The notes: a model not told the origin generated them from the sequence alone. 64,000 bases of DNA from Candidatus Alistipes intestinigallinarum (GCA_019115745.1 DXDA01000080.1:26510-90509), one strand, 5' to 3'. Counted from the stretch's first letter, positions 16,061 to 27,230 are shown. Made by a program: numbers and translations.

Positions 16061-17631
16061 AGGGCCGTCGGAAGATTCTCCGCCTCAGGCAGAACCTCGT
16101 AGATATTCTTGGAGCGCACCGCAAAGCGCGTCCAGTCATTGAAGTTGAAGTAGCGCACCACCCACGCCGGATAGGGGCTCCAGACGACTTTGCGCAACGT
16201 CAGCGGGGCCGTCTCAGCCAGCGTCGGGTCCGGGGAGAGGATCACCACCTGCCGTCCGGCGGCCGTAAGCTGCCGCGCCTCGGCTTCCAGTTCGGTCGGT
16301 GTCGCACAGTGGCGCAGGTCGAGATTCGCGGGCATGTAGTAGCGGGCCTCGACCACCCGGGCCGGTTCCGAGAAGCGCTGCATCCGGCTGTAATAGGTCG
16401 CCTCGTCGGAGAGGTTCAGCGCCACGGCCTCGCCTTTGTCGCGGCAATACGCCCGCATCACGCGATAGAAGTAGATATCGGGGGTCGGCTGCGTCAGGTT
16501 ATAGCACATCGCCCCGAGGTTCATCACCGCCAAGAGTCCCAGCGCCCAGCGCCAGCCCCGCCCCGCAAAGCGATCGCCCGCCCCGCGGAACAGCTCCACG
16601 AGAAACCACGGCACGAAGAAGAGCGCCGGGAAGAAGAAGCGGATCTCCTTGTGTGCAAGGAAGAAGTGGACGAGCAGGAAGGGCACGAGCATCCAGGTCA
16701 CGACATGCCGGGGATGTCTCCAGAAGAAGCGGAGCGTGGCGAGGAGGGCCAGCAGTCCGAAGAAGATCCCGCCTTCGAGCACCGGGGCCGTGAGGTAGTA
16801 CCACCAGGGTTCGTGGCGGAACTGGTCCATTCGGGCGTTGAGGATGTTCTCCTGGAGGTAGTTCCACGGCGCACAGGTCCATTCGCCGTAGAGCCAGCGG
16901 TCGGCCAGCAGCCCGAGGGCCAGCATCACGACGACGCCCGGCACCATCCCGGCATAGAGACGCCAGCGGCGGCTGAAAAACAACAGCCAGATGCCGTATC
17001 CGAGCAGGGCGAAACCGGTCTGGAAACGCACGATGAAGGTCGCCCCGGCGACGGCTCCCAGCAGCACGCCCCAGGCGAATTCACGACGGCGGCCTGCCCG
17101 GGCATCGAACGCTCCGCACTCCAGGCCGCGGCTGTAGCGGATCGTCAGGGAGGCCAGCAGCAGGAACAGGTTGCCCGAGAGCATCTCGGCGCTGAAGTGG
17201 ACGTGGAGATAGGCCATGAACCAGAGGAAGAAGCCCAGCACGAGGAACCATTTGCGCTGCGTCTCGGAGGTCAGTTCGTCGCGCACCGTGCGGTAGAAGA
17301 GGAGCAGCACGGCAACCGACAACAGTCCGCTCAGCAACTGGAGGATGCTCACGGCCAGCCACGGAGACCAGCACCCCATCGCCACCAACACGCGCCCCAC
17401 ACACCAGGCCATGAAGGGTTGCACGCCGGAGCGCATCTGCAAGGGGTATTCCCAGGCGAGGTGCTCCTCCGCGGGAGTCCCGAAGAGTTTCATGTGGGCA
17501 TACTCCAGAATCTGATAGTGTTCGTCGGAGTGGTAGGCGCCCCGGCTCAGCAGGGCGTAGAGCAGGGTTACCAGGCACCCGGCCCATAGGATCTGCCGGA
17601 GGGTAACTCGTCGGAAAAGGGTCGACAACAT
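16057..17631 (-). CDS. GT-C membrane glycosyltransferase (GT22/ALG9 mannosyltransferase-like)
   Basis: A 524-aa polytopic membrane protein with about ten hydrophobic segments. The first loop has YHSDEHYQILEYAHMKLFG, matching the HPDE-type catalytic motif of polyprenol-phosphate-sugar dependent GT-C enzymes; WEYPLQMRSGVQPF follows as in GT22/ALG9 proteins. The ATG at 17631 is preferred over an upstream start because it opens the first membrane helix. Probably transfers mannose or another sugar from a lipid carrier on the outer face of the inner membrane; donor and acceptor are unknown. No linked glycan cluster is visible. Confidence 0.8.
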   Translation of the reverse strand: MLSTLFRRVTLRQILWAGCLVTLLYALLSRGAYHSDEHYQILEYAHMKLFGTPAEEHLAWEYPLQMRSGVQPFMAWCVGRVLVAMGCWSPWLAVSILQLLSGLLSVAVLLLFYRTVRDELTSETQRKWFLVLGFFLWFMAYLHVHFSAEMLSGNLFLLLASLTIRYSRGLECGAFDARAGRRREFAWGVLLGAVAGATFIVRFQTGFALLGYGIWLLFFSRRWRLYAGMVPGVVVMLALGLLADRWLYGEWTCAPWNYLQENILNARMDQFRHEPWWYYLTAPVLEGGIFFGLLALLATLRFFWRHPRHVVTWMLVPFLLVHFFLAHKEIRFFFPALFFVPWFLVELFRGAGDRFAGRGWRWALGLLAVMNLGAMCYNLTQPTPDIYFYRVMRAYCRDKGEAVALNLSDEATYYSRMQRFSEPARVVEARYYMPANLDLRHCATPTELEAEARQLTAAGRQVVILSPDPTLAETAPLTLRKVVWSPYPAWVVRYFNFNDWTRFAVRSKNIYEVLPEAENLPTAL

Positions 17632-17656
17632 GGGGACAACGGTTTCTTTCGGAGTG

Positions 17657-17664
17657 CAAAAATA
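17657..17664 (-). promoter_or_regulatory. -7 element for the GT-C glycosyltransferase gene
   Basis: Minus-strand TAttTTTG, 25 nt before the ATG at 17631; no good -33 element. Confidence 0.4.
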
Positions 17665-17693
17665 AGTCAAAATCCGCGATTTACCGCCTTTTT

Positions 17694-17737
17694 CAAAAAA
17701 AAACGGAGGAACAGGGATTCGACCTGTTCCTCCGTTT
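17694..17737 (-). terminator. Terminator of the nuo operon
   Basis: A perfect 15-bp stem (17701-17715 with 17723-17737, 7-nt loop). On the minus strand it is followed by a T-run, 18 nt after the nuoN stop. Confidence 0.93.
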
Positions 17738-17754
17738 CAGGGAGTCTGCGCCGT

Positions 17755-19182
17755 TCAAAGCCCGAAGGCCAAGGCGTTGATGCCGTCGTAGACGGCGCTC
17801 ACCACGCCCAGCAGCAGCACCCCGGCCATGCAGAGGGCCAGGCTCAGGCGCGTATAGTTGTCGCTGCGGAACGTAGCGATCGGCTCGTCCGACGGGGTGA
17901 TGAACATCGCCTTGACGATCAGCAGGTAGTAGTAGAGCGAAATCACCGTGTTGAGCAGGGCGATGAAGACCAGCACGTAGAAACCCGACTGGAACGCTGC
18001 GGTGAAGACGAAAAACTTCGAGAAGAAGCCCGCGAAGGGCGGGATGCCCGCCAGCGAGAAGAGCGCCAGCATCATCATCACGGCCAGCCGGGGATTCGTG
18101 CGGTAGAAGCCGTTGTAGTCCTCCAGCGAGACCTTGCCGCCCGAGTGCTGCTCGACGGTCGACAGCACGCCGAAGACCGCCAGGTTGGCCGCCATGTAGA
18201 CCAGCACGTAGAAGACCAGCGAGGTCATGCCCAGCGGCGAACCGCCGATGACGGCCAGCATGATGTAGCCGGCCTGCGAGATCGACGAAAAGGCCATGAA
18301 GCGTTTCAGGTCCTTCTGCCGCAGGGCAAAGAGGTTGGCCACGGTGATGCTCAGCACCGTGACGACCCACAGCAGCATCTGCCACTCCTCAACGAGCGGC
18401 GCGAAGACCTTGACCAGCGTCGTGAAGAGCGCGAACGCCGCGGCAGCCTTCGAAACCACCGAGAGGTACGACGTGACGGTCGTCGGAGCGCCCTGGTAGG
18501 CGTCAGCCGTCCAGAGGTGGAACGGCACGAGCGAGATCTTGAAGCCCAGCCCCGAGAAGAAGAAGACCATCGACATGATCACGAGCGGCGAGGCGGTCAG
18601 TCGGGCCGCCATGTCGTCGAAGTAGAGCGTGCCGGTCGTACCGTAGAGGAACGAGATGCCGAAGAGCATCAGTCCGCTCGAAAAGAGGGCGCAGAGGATG
18701 TATTTCGCCCCGGCCTCGGCCGAGTGGTGCTTGTACTTGTCGAAGGCCACCAGGCAGGCCATCGGCACCGAAGCCAGTTCGAGTCCGATGAAGAACATCA
18801 GGAAGTGGCCCGCCGAGATCATGAAGTACATGCCCAGCAGCGTCGAGAGAGTCAGGATGTAGAACTCGCCCTGTTTGTGGCGGGTATCCTCGCGCTGCAG
18901 CCACTGATCGGCCTGCAGGCAGACGATCAGCGCGCCGATCGAAAGGATGCTCTTCACCACCCCGGACATCGGGGTGTAGCGGAACATCCCGCCGAAGAGC
19001 TCACCCTCGGGACCCGGGATGAGATTGACCAGAACCTGCGCGGTCAGCAACACGCACGTCACGGCCGAAAACCAGCGGTGACCGCGCTCGCCGGCGATCA
19101 GGTCGTAGAGGAAGACAAGGACGAGAATGGCCGTGAGGGTCAGTTCGGCCCGCATCAGCGGAAATATCGAGGTGTAGTCCAT
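17755..19182 (-). CDS. nuoN: NADH-quinone oxidoreductase subunit N
   Basis: A 475-aa antiporter-like membrane subunit of complex I with about 14 predicted helices. Conserved segments include [50 protein letters not shown] and [17 protein letters not shown], holding the buried Lys and Glu residues of the proton path. Last gene of the operon, 7 nt after nuoM, followed by a strong terminator. Length is normal. Confidence 0.96.
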   Translation of the reverse strand: MDYTSIFPLMRAELTLTAILVLVFLYDLIAGERGHRWFSAVTCVLLTAQVLVNLIPGPEGELFGGMFRYTPMSGVVKSILSIGALIVCLQADQWLQREDTRHKQGEFYILTLSTLLGMYFMISAGHFLMFFIGLELASVPMACLVAFDKYKHHSAEAGAKYILCALFSSGLMLFGISFLYGTTGTLYFDDMAARLTASPLVIMSMVFFFSGLGFKISLVPFHLWTADAYQGAPTTVTSYLSVVSKAAAAFALFTTLVKVFAPLVEEWQMLLWVVTVLSITVANLFALRQKDLKRFMAFSSISQAGYIMLAVIGGSPLGMTSLVFYVLVYMAANLAVFGVLSTVEQHSGGKVSLEDYNGFYRTNPRLAVMMMLALFSLAGIPPFAGFFSKFFVFTAAFQSGFYVLVFIALLNTVISLYYYLLIVKAMFITPSDEPIATFRSDNYTRLSLALCMAGVLLLGVVSAVYDGINALAFGL

Positions 19183-19189
19183 ACGCTTA

Positions 19190-20674
19190 TCAGCTCAAAA
19201 TGTGTGCAATGAGTTCCGAGACGCTGCCGCGGATCAGGTCGCTCACCCACAGCGGGGCGAGACCCATCCCGGCAATGGCCACGACGAGGCAGATCACCGC
19301 AAAGCGTTCGTCCCACGTGGCGTCGGAGAGTTTCAGGTGTTCGGGGTTCCGGCACGTGCCGTAGAGGATCCGCCCGACGACGCGCAGGATGTAGACCGCC
19401 GTGATGACGATCGACGTGCAGGCGATGACGGTCACCACGCGATGGAACGTATCGGCGTTCATGAAGGCGCCGTTGAAGATCGTCATCTCGGCCACGAAGC
19501 CGCTCAGGCCCGGCAGTCCGAGGTTCGCCAGACCGGCGATCACATACCCCACGGCGAGGAAGGGCATCACCTTCATCAGACCGCTCAACTGACGCACGTC
19601 GCGCGTGTGGGTGCGGCCGTAGATCATGCCGATCAGCGCGAAGAAGAGCGCCGTCATCAGACCGTGGCTCAGCATCTGCAGGATGGCGCCCGTCGAGGCC
19701 GTGGTGTTCATCATCAGGATGGCGAAGAGCACCAGACCGCAGTGCGAGACCGAAGAGTAGGCGTTGATGTACTTCAGGTCGGTCTGCACGCAGGCCGAGA
19801 AGGCGCCGTAGACCACCGAGATGGTCGTCAGGATGATGAAGATCCAGCTCAGCTCGTGGGCCGCGTCGGGCAGCAGGTACATCGCCACGCGGAAGCAGCC
19901 GTAGCCGCCGAGCTTCATCAGCACCCCGGCGTGGAGCATCGAGACGGCCGTCGGGGCCGAGGCGTGACCGTCAGGGCTCCACGTATGGAAGGGGAACAGG
20001 GCCCCCAGCACGCCGAATCCCACGAAGACCAGCGGGAACCAGATGCGCTGCAGCTCAACGGGGATGTTGTGCAGCGCGGCGATCTCCTGGACGTTCATCG
20101 TCGTGGCTCCGGCGCCGAAGTAGATGCCCAGGATGCCGATCAGCAGCAGCGCCGAACCGCCCATGAGCATCAGCGTCAGCTTCATGGCCGAATACTCCTT
20201 GCGGCCGCTGCCCCAGACGCCGATCAAGAGGTACATCGGGATCAGCGCCACCTCGTAGAACATGAACATCGTGAAGAGGTCGACCGAGATGAAGAATCCG
20301 AAGACCCCGACGCTCAGCAGGCAGAACCACAGGAAATAGGCCTTCACGTCCTTCTGCATCTGCCACGAGGCGAAGGTTCCCGTGAAGACGATGATGGCCG
20401 AGAGCAGCAGCATGGCCACCGAGATGCCGTCGACACCCACGGCGTAGTGGATGTTGAGCGGGGCGTACCACACGACGCTGTCGGTCAGGAGCATCTGGGC
20501 CGTTTCACCCGCCTCGCGCAGCCCGAGATAGCGGAAGACAAGCGCCACGGCCAGCACCAGCAGCACCGTCGAACCCGTGACCATCACGGCATGGATCTGC
20601 CGCCGCGACTTCGAGAGCCACAGCCCCAGCATCATCACCAGGGGCACGGCAGGAAACAGGGATAGTATATTCAT
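19190..20674 (-). CDS. nuoM: NADH-quinone oxidoreductase subunit M
   Basis: A 494-aa antiporter-like subunit of the complex I membrane arm. Motifs include [17 protein letters not shown] (key Glu in helix 5), [29 protein letters not shown] and [11 protein letters not shown]. It forms one of the three proton-pumping modules. Located 12 nt after nuoL. Confidence 0.97.
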   Translation of the reverse strand: MNILSLFPAVPLVMMLGLWLSKSRRQIHAVMVTGSTVLLVLAVALVFRYLGLREAGETAQMLLTDSVVWYAPLNIHYAVGVDGISVAMLLLSAIIVFTGTFASWQMQKDVKAYFLWFCLLSVGVFGFFISVDLFTMFMFYEVALIPMYLLIGVWGSGRKEYSAMKLTLMLMGGSALLLIGILGIYFGAGATTMNVQEIAALHNIPVELQRIWFPLVFVGFGVLGALFPFHTWSPDGHASAPTAVSMLHAGVLMKLGGYGCFRVAMYLLPDAAHELSWIFIILTTISVVYGAFSACVQTDLKYINAYSSVSHCGLVLFAILMMNTTASTGAILQMLSHGLMTALFFALIGMIYGRTHTRDVRQLSGLMKVMPFLAVGYVIAGLANLGLPGLSGFVAEMTIFNGAFMNADTFHRVVTVIACTSIVITAVYILRVVGRILYGTCRNPEHLKLSDATWDERFAVICLVVAIAGMGLAPLWVSDLIRGSVSELIAHILS

Positions 20675-20686
20675 AACACGTTCCGA

Positions 20687-22579
20687 TTAGCAGATGAGAA
20701 GAATCAGGATCGTCAGCCCCAGCGCACCGCCGAGGAACCAGATGCAGTAGCGCTGCACACTGCCGCTCTGCATCTCGCGGATCAGGCAGGCGGCACCGTT
20801 CGTGGCGCTGGCCAGCAGGTTCAGGAAGCCGTCGACCACGTGGCGGTCAAACCACGCAATCGGGGTCGAGATGCAGGCGAAGATCACCCGGTGGGTGATG
20901 AACTGATAGATTTCGTCGATGTAGAAGCGGTGGTAAGCCGCGCGGTGCAGGCCGCTGAACCTTTCGGCCAGCCGGTCGGCCACGGGCTGCTTCTCCCGGG
21001 CGTACATCCACGTGGCCAGCGCGATGGCCACGACGGCCACGCAGAGGCTGATGGCCGCCACGCCGCCGTCGATGTGGATCGTGTAGGCCAGCCCGTCGGC
21101 CGAAACGAACCGTCCGAAGGGAATGAAGCCCGCCACACAGGTCACCGCCGCGAGGATCAGCAGCGGAAGGGTCATCGTCAGGGGGGCCTCGTGGGGCGTA
21201 TGGGCGGCGTGGAGCTCACGGTTCTCGCGGCCCCAGAAGATGCCATAGTAGAGACGGAACATGTAGAAGGCCGTCAGTCCGGCGATGGCCGTCATCACCC
21301 ACCCCATCACGGGGCTGAACGCGAAGCAGGCCGTGAGGATCTCATCCTTCGAGAAGAAGCCGCTGAAGGGCCAGATACCCGCAATGGCCAGGCAGGCCAC
21401 GAGGAACGTCACGTGCGTCAGCGGCATGTACTTGCGCAGACCGCCCATCGTCGACATCTCGTTCGAGTGCACGGCGTGGATGATCGCACCGGCCCCGAGG
21501 AACAACAGCGCCTTGAACATCGCGTGGGTGAAGAGGTGGAACATCGAGGCCATGTAGCCCAGACCGCCCGTGTGGGAGTCGTTCGACGTGCAGACACCCA
21601 GCGCCACGATCATGAAGCCGATCTGCGAGATGGTACTGAAGGCCAGCACGCGCTTGATGTCGCTCTGCACGCAGGCCACCACGGCGGCATACAGCGCCGT
21701 GAAGGCGCCGATGTAGGCCGTCCAGTGCAGCACCTCGGGGGCGTAGCCGATGAACAGGGGGAACATCCGCGCCACGAGGTAGACGCCCGCAACGACCATC
21801 GTCGCGGCATGGATCAGCGCCGAGACCGGCGTCGGGCCCTCCATGGCATCGGGCAGCCAGATGTGCAGCGGGAACATGGCACTCTTGCCCGCACCGCCGA
21901 TGAACATCAGCCCCAGCGCCAGCGGAATCATCGCACCGGCCGCAGCCAGCGTCGAGGCGGCCGGCGTAAAGGTGAAGGTCCCGGCGTAGTAGCCGTAGAC
22001 GAGGATGCCGATCAAAAAGCCCAGGTCGGCGAAGCGCGTCACGATGAAGGCCTTCTTCGAGGCGGCGATCGCCTCAGGCTTCGTGTAGTAGAAGCCGATC
22101 AGCAGGTAGGAGCTGACGCCCACCAGCTCCCAGAAGAGGTACATCTGGAAGATGTTCGTCGCCACGACCAGCCCCATCATGCTCATCGTGAACAACGACA
22201 GGAAGGCGTAGTAGCGCTGGAAGCCCCGCTCGCCCTTCATGTAGCCGAACGAGTAGATGTGGACCATGAGCGAGACGGTGGAGATCACCACCAGCATCAT
22301 CACCGAGATCGGGTCGAGCAGTACGCCCAGGTCGATATGCAGGTCGCCCGAGATGGGCAGCCAGACCGTATTCCACGGAATGACGGTCGGGAAGACCCCG
22401 GAGGCGTCACGCCCCGCCGCAAAGTATTCGTAAGCCGTCGTATAGCTCAGCACCGTCACCACGGCCAGCACGGCCGTTCCGATGGCCCCCGCCACCACGG
22501 GCCGGAGCTTCATGCCCGCGAGCCCCAGCAGGAGGAAGCTCACGAAGGGCAGCAACAGAATCAGAATCGTATATTCCAT
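20687..22579 (-). CDS. nuoL: NADH-quinone oxidoreductase subunit L
   Basis: A 630-aa distal antiporter-like subunit with the long lateral helix region at the C-terminus. Conserved segments: YLFWELVGVSSYLLIGFYY, GGAGKSAMFPLHIWLPDAM, ALIHAATMVVAGVYLVAR, FSTISQIGFM and SGFFSKDEI. Starts 16 nt after nuoK. Normal length. Confidence 0.97.
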   Translation of the reverse strand: MEYTILILLLPFVSFLLLGLAGMKLRPVVAGAIGTAVLAVVTVLSYTTAYEYFAAGRDASGVFPTVIPWNTVWLPISGDLHIDLGVLLDPISVMMLVVISTVSLMVHIYSFGYMKGERGFQRYYAFLSLFTMSMMGLVVATNIFQMYLFWELVGVSSYLLIGFYYTKPEAIAASKKAFIVTRFADLGFLIGILVYGYYAGTFTFTPAASTLAAAGAMIPLALGLMFIGGAGKSAMFPLHIWLPDAMEGPTPVSALIHAATMVVAGVYLVARMFPLFIGYAPEVLHWTAYIGAFTALYAAVVACVQSDIKRVLAFSTISQIGFMIVALGVCTSNDSHTGGLGYMASMFHLFTHAMFKALLFLGAGAIIHAVHSNEMSTMGGLRKYMPLTHVTFLVACLAIAGIWPFSGFFSKDEILTACFAFSPVMGWVMTAIAGLTAFYMFRLYYGIFWGRENRELHAAHTPHEAPLTMTLPLLILAAVTCVAGFIPFGRFVSADGLAYTIHIDGGVAAISLCVAVVAIALATWMYAREKQPVADRLAERFSGLHRAAYHRFYIDEIYQFITHRVIFACISTPIAWFDRHVVDGFLNLLASATNGAACLIREMQSGSVQRYCIWFLGGALGLTILILLIC

Positions 22580-22595
22580 AAGCGTTCGCAGAGGA

Positions 22596-22904
22596 TTACC
22601 ACTTCATCTCCCGCAGGTTCTTGACCTCGATGTTGCGGATGTTGCGGTAGATGTTGATGATGATGGCGATGGCCACGGCGGTCTCCGCGGCGCTCACGCC
22701 GATGGCAAAGAGCGAGAAGAAGAAGCCTTCGAGCTGACCCGGGAAGAGGAACCGGTTGAAGACCACGAAGTTAATATCCACCGAGTTGAGAATCAGTTCC
22801 ACGGAGATCAGCATCGCCAGCAGGTTGCGGCGCGTGACGAAACCGTAGATGCCCACGAACATCAGGATCGTGGAGACGACGAGGTAATATTCCATTTTTA
22901 TCAT
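22596..22904 (-). CDS. nuoK: NADH-quinone oxidoreductase subunit K
   Basis: A 102-aa, three-helix membrane subunit. It shows GIYGFVTRRNLLAMLISVEL with the buried Glu in the second helix, and a second conserved Glu in SAAETAVAIAI. A start nine bases later (22895, MEYYLVV) is equally possible. 13 nt after nuoJ. Confidence 0.95.
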   Translation of the reverse strand: MIKMEYYLVVSTILMFVGIYGFVTRRNLLAMLISVELILNSVDINFVVFNRFLFPGQLEGFFFSLFAIGVSAAETAVAIAIIINIYRNIRNIEVKNLREMKW

Positions 22905-22917
22905 AGCCGTACTTGTT

Positions 22918-23427
22918 TTAGCGTTTGCGCGCGATCAGGATACCGCCCACGATGCAGGCCAGCAGCAGCACGCTGATGACCTCGAAGGGCAGCACGTAAC
23001 CGTATTTGTCGGCACTCATCAACGCATGGCCGATGGTCTGGACGTTGAGTTCGCCGTGTTCGAAGTGCTGCGGCAGGAAGTCGTGGCGCAGCATCACCCA
23101 GAGGCAGATCCCCAGGCTCACCACCGTGGCGATCAATCCCGCGACGAGCTTGTAGCCCTTCAGGTCGGGGGCCTTGTCGCCCTGGCTCGACGTCAGCAGG
23201 ATCGAGAAGACGTAGAGCACCGTGATACCGCCGGCGTAGATCAGCAACTGCACCGCCCCGAGGAACGAATAGTTGAGCTGGAAGTAGATCCCGGCCGTGC
23301 CGAAGAGCACGAACAACAGGTAGGTCGCAGCCCGCAGGATACGCTTGGTCGTCGCCGCCAGCACGGCACTCACGCAGATGAAGAGTGCGAGAATGATGAA
23401 GACAATCAGTTCGAGCGTGATTTCCAT
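22918..23427 (-). CDS. nuoJ: NADH-quinone oxidoreductase subunit J
   Basis: A 169-aa membrane subunit with five helices. The conserved FGTAGIYFQLNYSFLGAVQLLIYAGGITVLYVF region contains the third-helix pi-bulge segment that couples quinone chemistry to pumping. Located 3 nt after nuoI. Confidence 0.95.
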   Translation of the reverse strand: MEITLELIVFIILALFICVSAVLAATTKRILRAATYLLFVLFGTAGIYFQLNYSFLGAVQLLIYAGGITVLYVFSILLTSSQGDKAPDLKGYKLVAGLIATVVSLGICLWVMLRHDFLPQHFEHGELNVQTIGHALMSADKYGYVLPFEVISVLLLACIVGGILIARKR

Positions 23428-23430
23428 GGC

Positions 23431-23865
23431 TTAGCGATTGAGTTGTTTGACGAGTTTTTCGCGGGTGAAGACCGCATGTTCGAACTGCTGGGAGAAGCGG
23501 ATGGCTCCCGTCGGGCAACTGTTCACGCACAGATGGCAGAACATGCACGAGCCCAGGTCGTATTCGTAACGCACGAGGCGTTTCTTCGACTTGCCCGTTT
23601 CGGGGTCGGTGACCATCTCGGTCGTAAGGCGGATCGTGCCGTTCGGGCAGTTCGTCTGGCACAGCCCGCAGGCGATGCACTTGTTGTGTCCTTCGGCGTC
23701 GTGCGGCATGGTCAGTTCGCCGCAGAAGCGGTCGTACATCTTCAGCGTCGCCCGGTTCTCGGGGTACTGTTCCGTGACCTTCGGCGTGAAGAACTCCCTG
23801 AACGTAACTTTCAGGCCCGTAGCCAGGCTGCCGATCCCCTGGAAGAGTCCTTTGATATAGCTCAT
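23431..23865 (-). CDS. nuoI: NADH-quinone oxidoreductase subunit I
   Basis: A 144-aa ferredoxin-like subunit. Two [4Fe-4S] motifs, CIACGLCQTNCPNG and CMFCHLCVNSCPTG, hold clusters N6a and N6b, which pass electrons towards N2 in NuoB. The ATG at 23865, 2 nt after the nuoH stop, gives the expected amphipathic helix MSYIKGLFQG. The longer frame running through nuoH is a shadow. Confidence 0.96.
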   Translation of the reverse strand: MSYIKGLFQGIGSLATGLKVTFREFFTPKVTEQYPENRATLKMYDRFCGELTMPHDAEGHNKCIACGLCQTNCPNGTIRLTTEMVTDPETGKSKKRLVRYEYDLGSCMFCHLCVNSCPTGAIRFSQQFEHAVFTREKLVKQLNR

Positions 23866-23867
23866 AA

Positions 23868-24944
23868 TCAGAAATGCAGTTTGAATACGACGACAATGAC
23901 CATCAGCAGCAGGTTCACCAGCCCGATCGGCACGAGGTATTTCCATTCGAGGGTCAGGATCTGGTCGATGCGCAGCCGCGGGAAGGTCCACTTGATCCAC
24001 ATCAGCAGCCACACCACGAAGAAGGCCTTGGCGAAGAACCACACGAAGCCCGGGATGTAGTCCATCACGGTGTTGAAGCCCTCCCAGCCGGGGATGTGCA
24101 GCGGCATCCAGCCTCCGAGGAAGATCGTGGCCGCCACGCCCGAGATGATGAACAGGTTGACGAACTCCGCCACGTAGAACAGGCCGAAGTGCATACCCGA
24201 ATACTCGGTATGGTATCCGGCCGTGAGCTCCGATTCGGCTTCCGGAAGGTCGAACGGTCCGCGGTTGACCTCGGCATTGCCCGCAATGAGGTAGATCACG
24301 AAGGCGATCAGTGCCGGAATGTGGCCCTTGAAGAGAAACCATCCGTCGGCCTGCCGCAAGACGATCTCGGAGAACTGCATCGTGTCGGTCAGCACGACGA
24401 TCGTCAGGATCGACAGGCCGATCGACAGCTCGTAGGAGATCATCTGCGCACCGCTTCGCATGGCACCGATGAGCGAATACTTGTTGTTCGAGCTCCACCC
24501 GGCCAGCAGGATGCCCACCACGCCGATCGACGAGGCGGCCATCAGGAAAAAGACGCCGACGTTGAAGTCGAGAATCTCCAGCCCGCGCGCCACGGGCAGG
24601 CAGGCGAAGGCCAGGACCGAAGCCAGAATGACGATATAGGGGGCCAGGTTATAGAGGAAACGGTCCGAATGACGGATGGTGATGATCTCCTTGGTCAACA
24701 TCTTCAGCACGTCGCAGAAGACCTGCACCGTGCCCCACGGCCCCACACGCATCGGGCCCAGACGGCACTGGAACGCCGCACACACCTTGCGCTCCATGAA
24801 GATCATCACGATGGCGATCACGGCGTACAGCAACAGCAGACAGACGCCCACGATCACGCATTCGAGGAAGACGGCCAGACCCAGGGGCATCCACGAGGTC
24901 AGCCAGCCGTGGATCCAGCTCGTAATGATGCTGAAATCAAACAT
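23868..24944 (-). CDS. nuoH: NADH-quinone oxidoreductase subunit H
   Basis: A 358-aa membrane subunit lining the quinone chamber. Conserved features: FMERKVCAAFQCRLGPMRVGPWG, EIITIRHSDRFLYNLAP, and ADGWFLFKG with the acidic loop FDLPEAESELTAGYHTEYSG. Length slightly above the family mean. 17 nt after nuoCD. Confidence 0.96.
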   Translation of the reverse strand: MFDFSIITSWIHGWLTSWMPLGLAVFLECVIVGVCLLLLYAVIAIVMIFMERKVCAAFQCRLGPMRVGPWGTVQVFCDVLKMLTKEIITIRHSDRFLYNLAPYIVILASVLAFACLPVARGLEILDFNVGVFFLMAASSIGVVGILLAGWSSNNKYSLIGAMRSGAQMISYELSIGLSILTIVVLTDTMQFSEIVLRQADGWFLFKGHIPALIAFVIYLIAGNAEVNRGPFDLPEAESELTAGYHTEYSGMHFGLFYVAEFVNLFIISGVAATIFLGGWMPLHIPGWEGFNTVMDYIPGFVWFFAKAFFVVWLLMWIKWTFPRLRIDQILTLEWKYLVPIGLVNLLLMVIVVVFKLHF

Positions 24945-24961
24945 AATTTCGGTTTTTGCGT

Positions 24962-26581
24962 TTAACGGTCAATATCGGGCACCACGTAGTCGAGCGTTCC
25001 GCCGATGGCGATCAGGTCGGCGATCTTCGTTCCCCGGGCGATGGTCTCCAGGCAGGCGACCAGCGGAAGCCCCGTCGAGCGGAACTTCATGCGGTAGGGG
25101 TACTTGTCGCCCCGGCTCTCGATGAAGACCCCGAACTCGCCGCGGCTCCCCTCGACGGCCGCATAGTAACTGCCCTCGGGAATGCGGATCACGGGTTTCA
25201 TCTTCAGTTGGTATTCCCCCTCGGGGATGTTGTCGATCAACTGCTCGATGATGTTCATACTCTCCTCGATCTCGCGCATACGGACCATGTAGCGGGCAAA
25301 GCAGTCGCCCTCCGAGAAGAGCACCTCGTTGAACTGCACCTTGTCGTAGGCGGCATAGGGGTGACGCTTGCGCACGTCGCAGGCCCACCCCGAGGCACGG
25401 CCCGTACCGCCCGTGGCGCCGAACGAGATGGCATCCTCGCGCGTCAGCACGCCCGTACCCTTCAGACGCTCCTGCGCGATGACGTTTCCAGTGAAGACCT
25501 CGTGGTACTCGCGCAGCTTCGGACGCATGTAGGCGATGAACTCCTTGGTCTTGCGCACGAAATCGGGATGGATGTCGGCCTGCACGCCGCCGATCGTGTT
25601 GTAGGTCTGAATCAGACGGCCTCCGGTGGTCTGCTCCAGGATGTCGAGCACCTTCTCCCGGTCGCGGAAACCGTAGAAGAAGGCCGTCAGGGCCCCCATG
25701 TCCATGCAGAGGCACGAGAAGAAGAGCAGGTGCGAATCGATACGCTGCAGCTCGTCCATGATCGTACGGATGTACTTCACACGCTCCGAGACCTCCATGC
25801 CGAGCCCCTTTTCGATGCACATGCAGAGCGCGTGGCGGTTCTGCGCGGCGCCGAGGTAGTCCAGACGGTCCGTGAGGGCCAGCGTCTGCGGGTAGGTCAA
25901 CTCCTCGCACATCTTCTCGATGCCGCGGTGGATGTAACCGCAATGGGCGTCGAGCTTGCGGATGATCTCGCCTTCGAGCGAGACGCGGAAGCGCAGCACC
26001 CCGTGCGTCGCCGGGTGCTGGGGACCGATGTTGATCACATACTCCTCCTCTTCGAAGAGCACGTTGCGCTTGCGGATGATGCTGCCGTCGGGCATCAGCT
26101 CGAACGACGCCGTACTGTCCTTGGCCACCTCGTTGCTCATGCGCAGGGGATTCTGTGCCGGGTCGTAATCCTTGCGCAAGGGGTAGCCCACCCAGTCGTC
26201 GCGCAGGAACAGACGCCGCATGTCGGGATGGTTCAGGAAGCGGATCCCGAAGTAGTCGAACGCCTCGCGTTCGTTCAGTTCGGCGGTCTTCCAGAGGTCG
26301 CAGACCGACGCCAGCACCGGATTCTCCCGGTCCGGGGTTACGGTCCGCAGGACGACGTTCTCGCCCGTGGCGGTCGATTCGAGATGGTAGACCACGCCGA
26401 AGCCCTCCTCGCCCCAGTCCATGCCGGTGAGGCTGCGCAGGAAGTCGAAGCCCTCGTCGTGAAGGCGCCGGGCCAGGTCGTAAAAACGATCCGCCGGCAC
26501 GGTGAAGCGCCCGTCGCCCTCCTCCGACCATACGGCCGCGGGTTCCCAGGCCGTGATTTTCGCTTGCAGATTATTGTTCAT
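24962..26581 (-). CDS. nuoCD: Fused NADH-quinone oxidoreductase subunits C and D
   Basis: A 539-aa fusion. Residues about 1-145 are the NuoC (30-kDa) domain, with [25 protein letters not shown] and [22 protein letters not shown]. Residues about 165-539 are NuoD (49-kDa), with [15 protein letters not shown] at the quinone site, [17 protein letters not shown] and the C-terminal DFVVPDIDR-like [11 protein letters not shown] fusions are known in several bacteria. Overlaps nuoB by 11 nt. Confidence 0.96.
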   Translation of the reverse strand: MNNNLQAKITAWEPAAVWSEEGDGRFTVPADRFYDLARRLHDEGFDFLRSLTGMDWGEEGFGVVYHLESTATGENVVLRTVTPDRENPVLASVCDLWKTAELNEREAFDYFGIRFLNHPDMRRLFLRDDWVGYPLRKDYDPAQNPLRMSNEVAKDSTASFELMPDGSIIRKRNVLFEEEEYVINIGPQHPATHGVLRFRVSLEGEIIRKLDAHCGYIHRGIEKMCEELTYPQTLALTDRLDYLGAAQNRHALCMCIEKGLGMEVSERVKYIRTIMDELQRIDSHLLFFSCLCMDMGALTAFFYGFRDREKVLDILEQTTGGRLIQTYNTIGGVQADIHPDFVRKTKEFIAYMRPKLREYHEVFTGNVIAQERLKGTGVLTREDAISFGATGGTGRASGWACDVRKRHPYAAYDKVQFNEVLFSEGDCFARYMVRMREIEESMNIIEQLIDNIPEGEYQLKMKPVIRIPEGSYYAAVEGSRGEFGVFIESRGDKYPYRMKFRSTGLPLVACLETIARGTKIADLIAIGGTLDYVVPDIDR

Positions 26582-27230
26582 GGTTCGATTCTCCTTCTAC
26601 ATTGAGTTCGTTCTTTTCGGCCGTCAGGTCGCGGCGCAGCAGCTTTTCGTACTCCTCCCGGTCGATCTGGCGGTTGACGTCGCCGAAGAAGCGCTGGACC
26701 TTGACCTTGCGCTGCAACTGCATCAGCCCGTAGAGCATCGCCTCGGGACGCGGCGGACAACCCGGAATATAGACATCGACGGGCAGAATCTTGTCCACAC
26801 CGTTGACCACGTGGTACGACTTCTTGAACGGGCCGCCGCTGATGGCGCAGCCGCCCGTGGCGATGACGTACTTCGGATCGGCCATCTGGTCGTAGAGGCG
26901 TTTCAACACCGGAGCCATCTTGTGCGTAATGGTCCCGGCCACCATGATGAAGTCGGCCTGGCGCGGAGAGGCGCGGGCCACTTCAAACCCAAACCGGGCA
27001 AAATCGTAGCGGGCGGCACCCACGGCCATGAATTCGATGCCGCAGCAGCTCGTCGCAAAGGTCAGGGGCCAGAGGCTGTTGCTGCGGCCCCACTCGATCA
27101 CCTCGTCGAGACACCCCACGACGACGTTCGTGCCGTTCTCGCGCAGTTCGCGGATCATCGACTCGATGTACTCGTTGTCGTTGAAGTCCTCGTACTTCAT
27201 CGACTTGATGCGGGGATTCTTTACTTCCAT
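26571..27230 (-). CDS. nuoB: NADH-quinone oxidoreductase subunit B
   Basis: A 219-aa subunit carrying cluster N2. Ligands are visible: the tandem Cys of [11 protein letters not shown], the Cys of [12 protein letters not shown], and the Cys of [10 protein letters not shown]. The ATG at 27230 is chosen; longer frames run through nuoA. It overlaps nuoA by 10 nt and nuoCD by 11 nt, pointing to translational coupling. The acidic C-terminal extension ([20 protein letters not shown]) is longer than in minimal NuoB. Confidence 0.96.
   Translation of the reverse strand: MEVKNPRIKSMKYEDFNDNEYIESMIRELRENGTNVVVGCLDEVIEWGRSNSLWPLTFATSCCGIEFMAVGAARYDFARFGFEVARASPRQADFIMVAGTITHKMAPVLKRLYDQMADPKYVIATGGCAISGGPFKKSYHVVNGVDKILPVDVYIPGCPPRPEAMLYGLMQLQRKVKVQRFFGDVNRQIDREEYEKLLRRDLTAEKNELNVEGESNHEQ

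Noticed and set aside
16309..17589. A 426-codon plus-strand frame opposite the membrane glycosyltransferase
   Set aside because: Charged low-complexity translation; the minus-strand protein has clear membrane helices and a GT-C motif.
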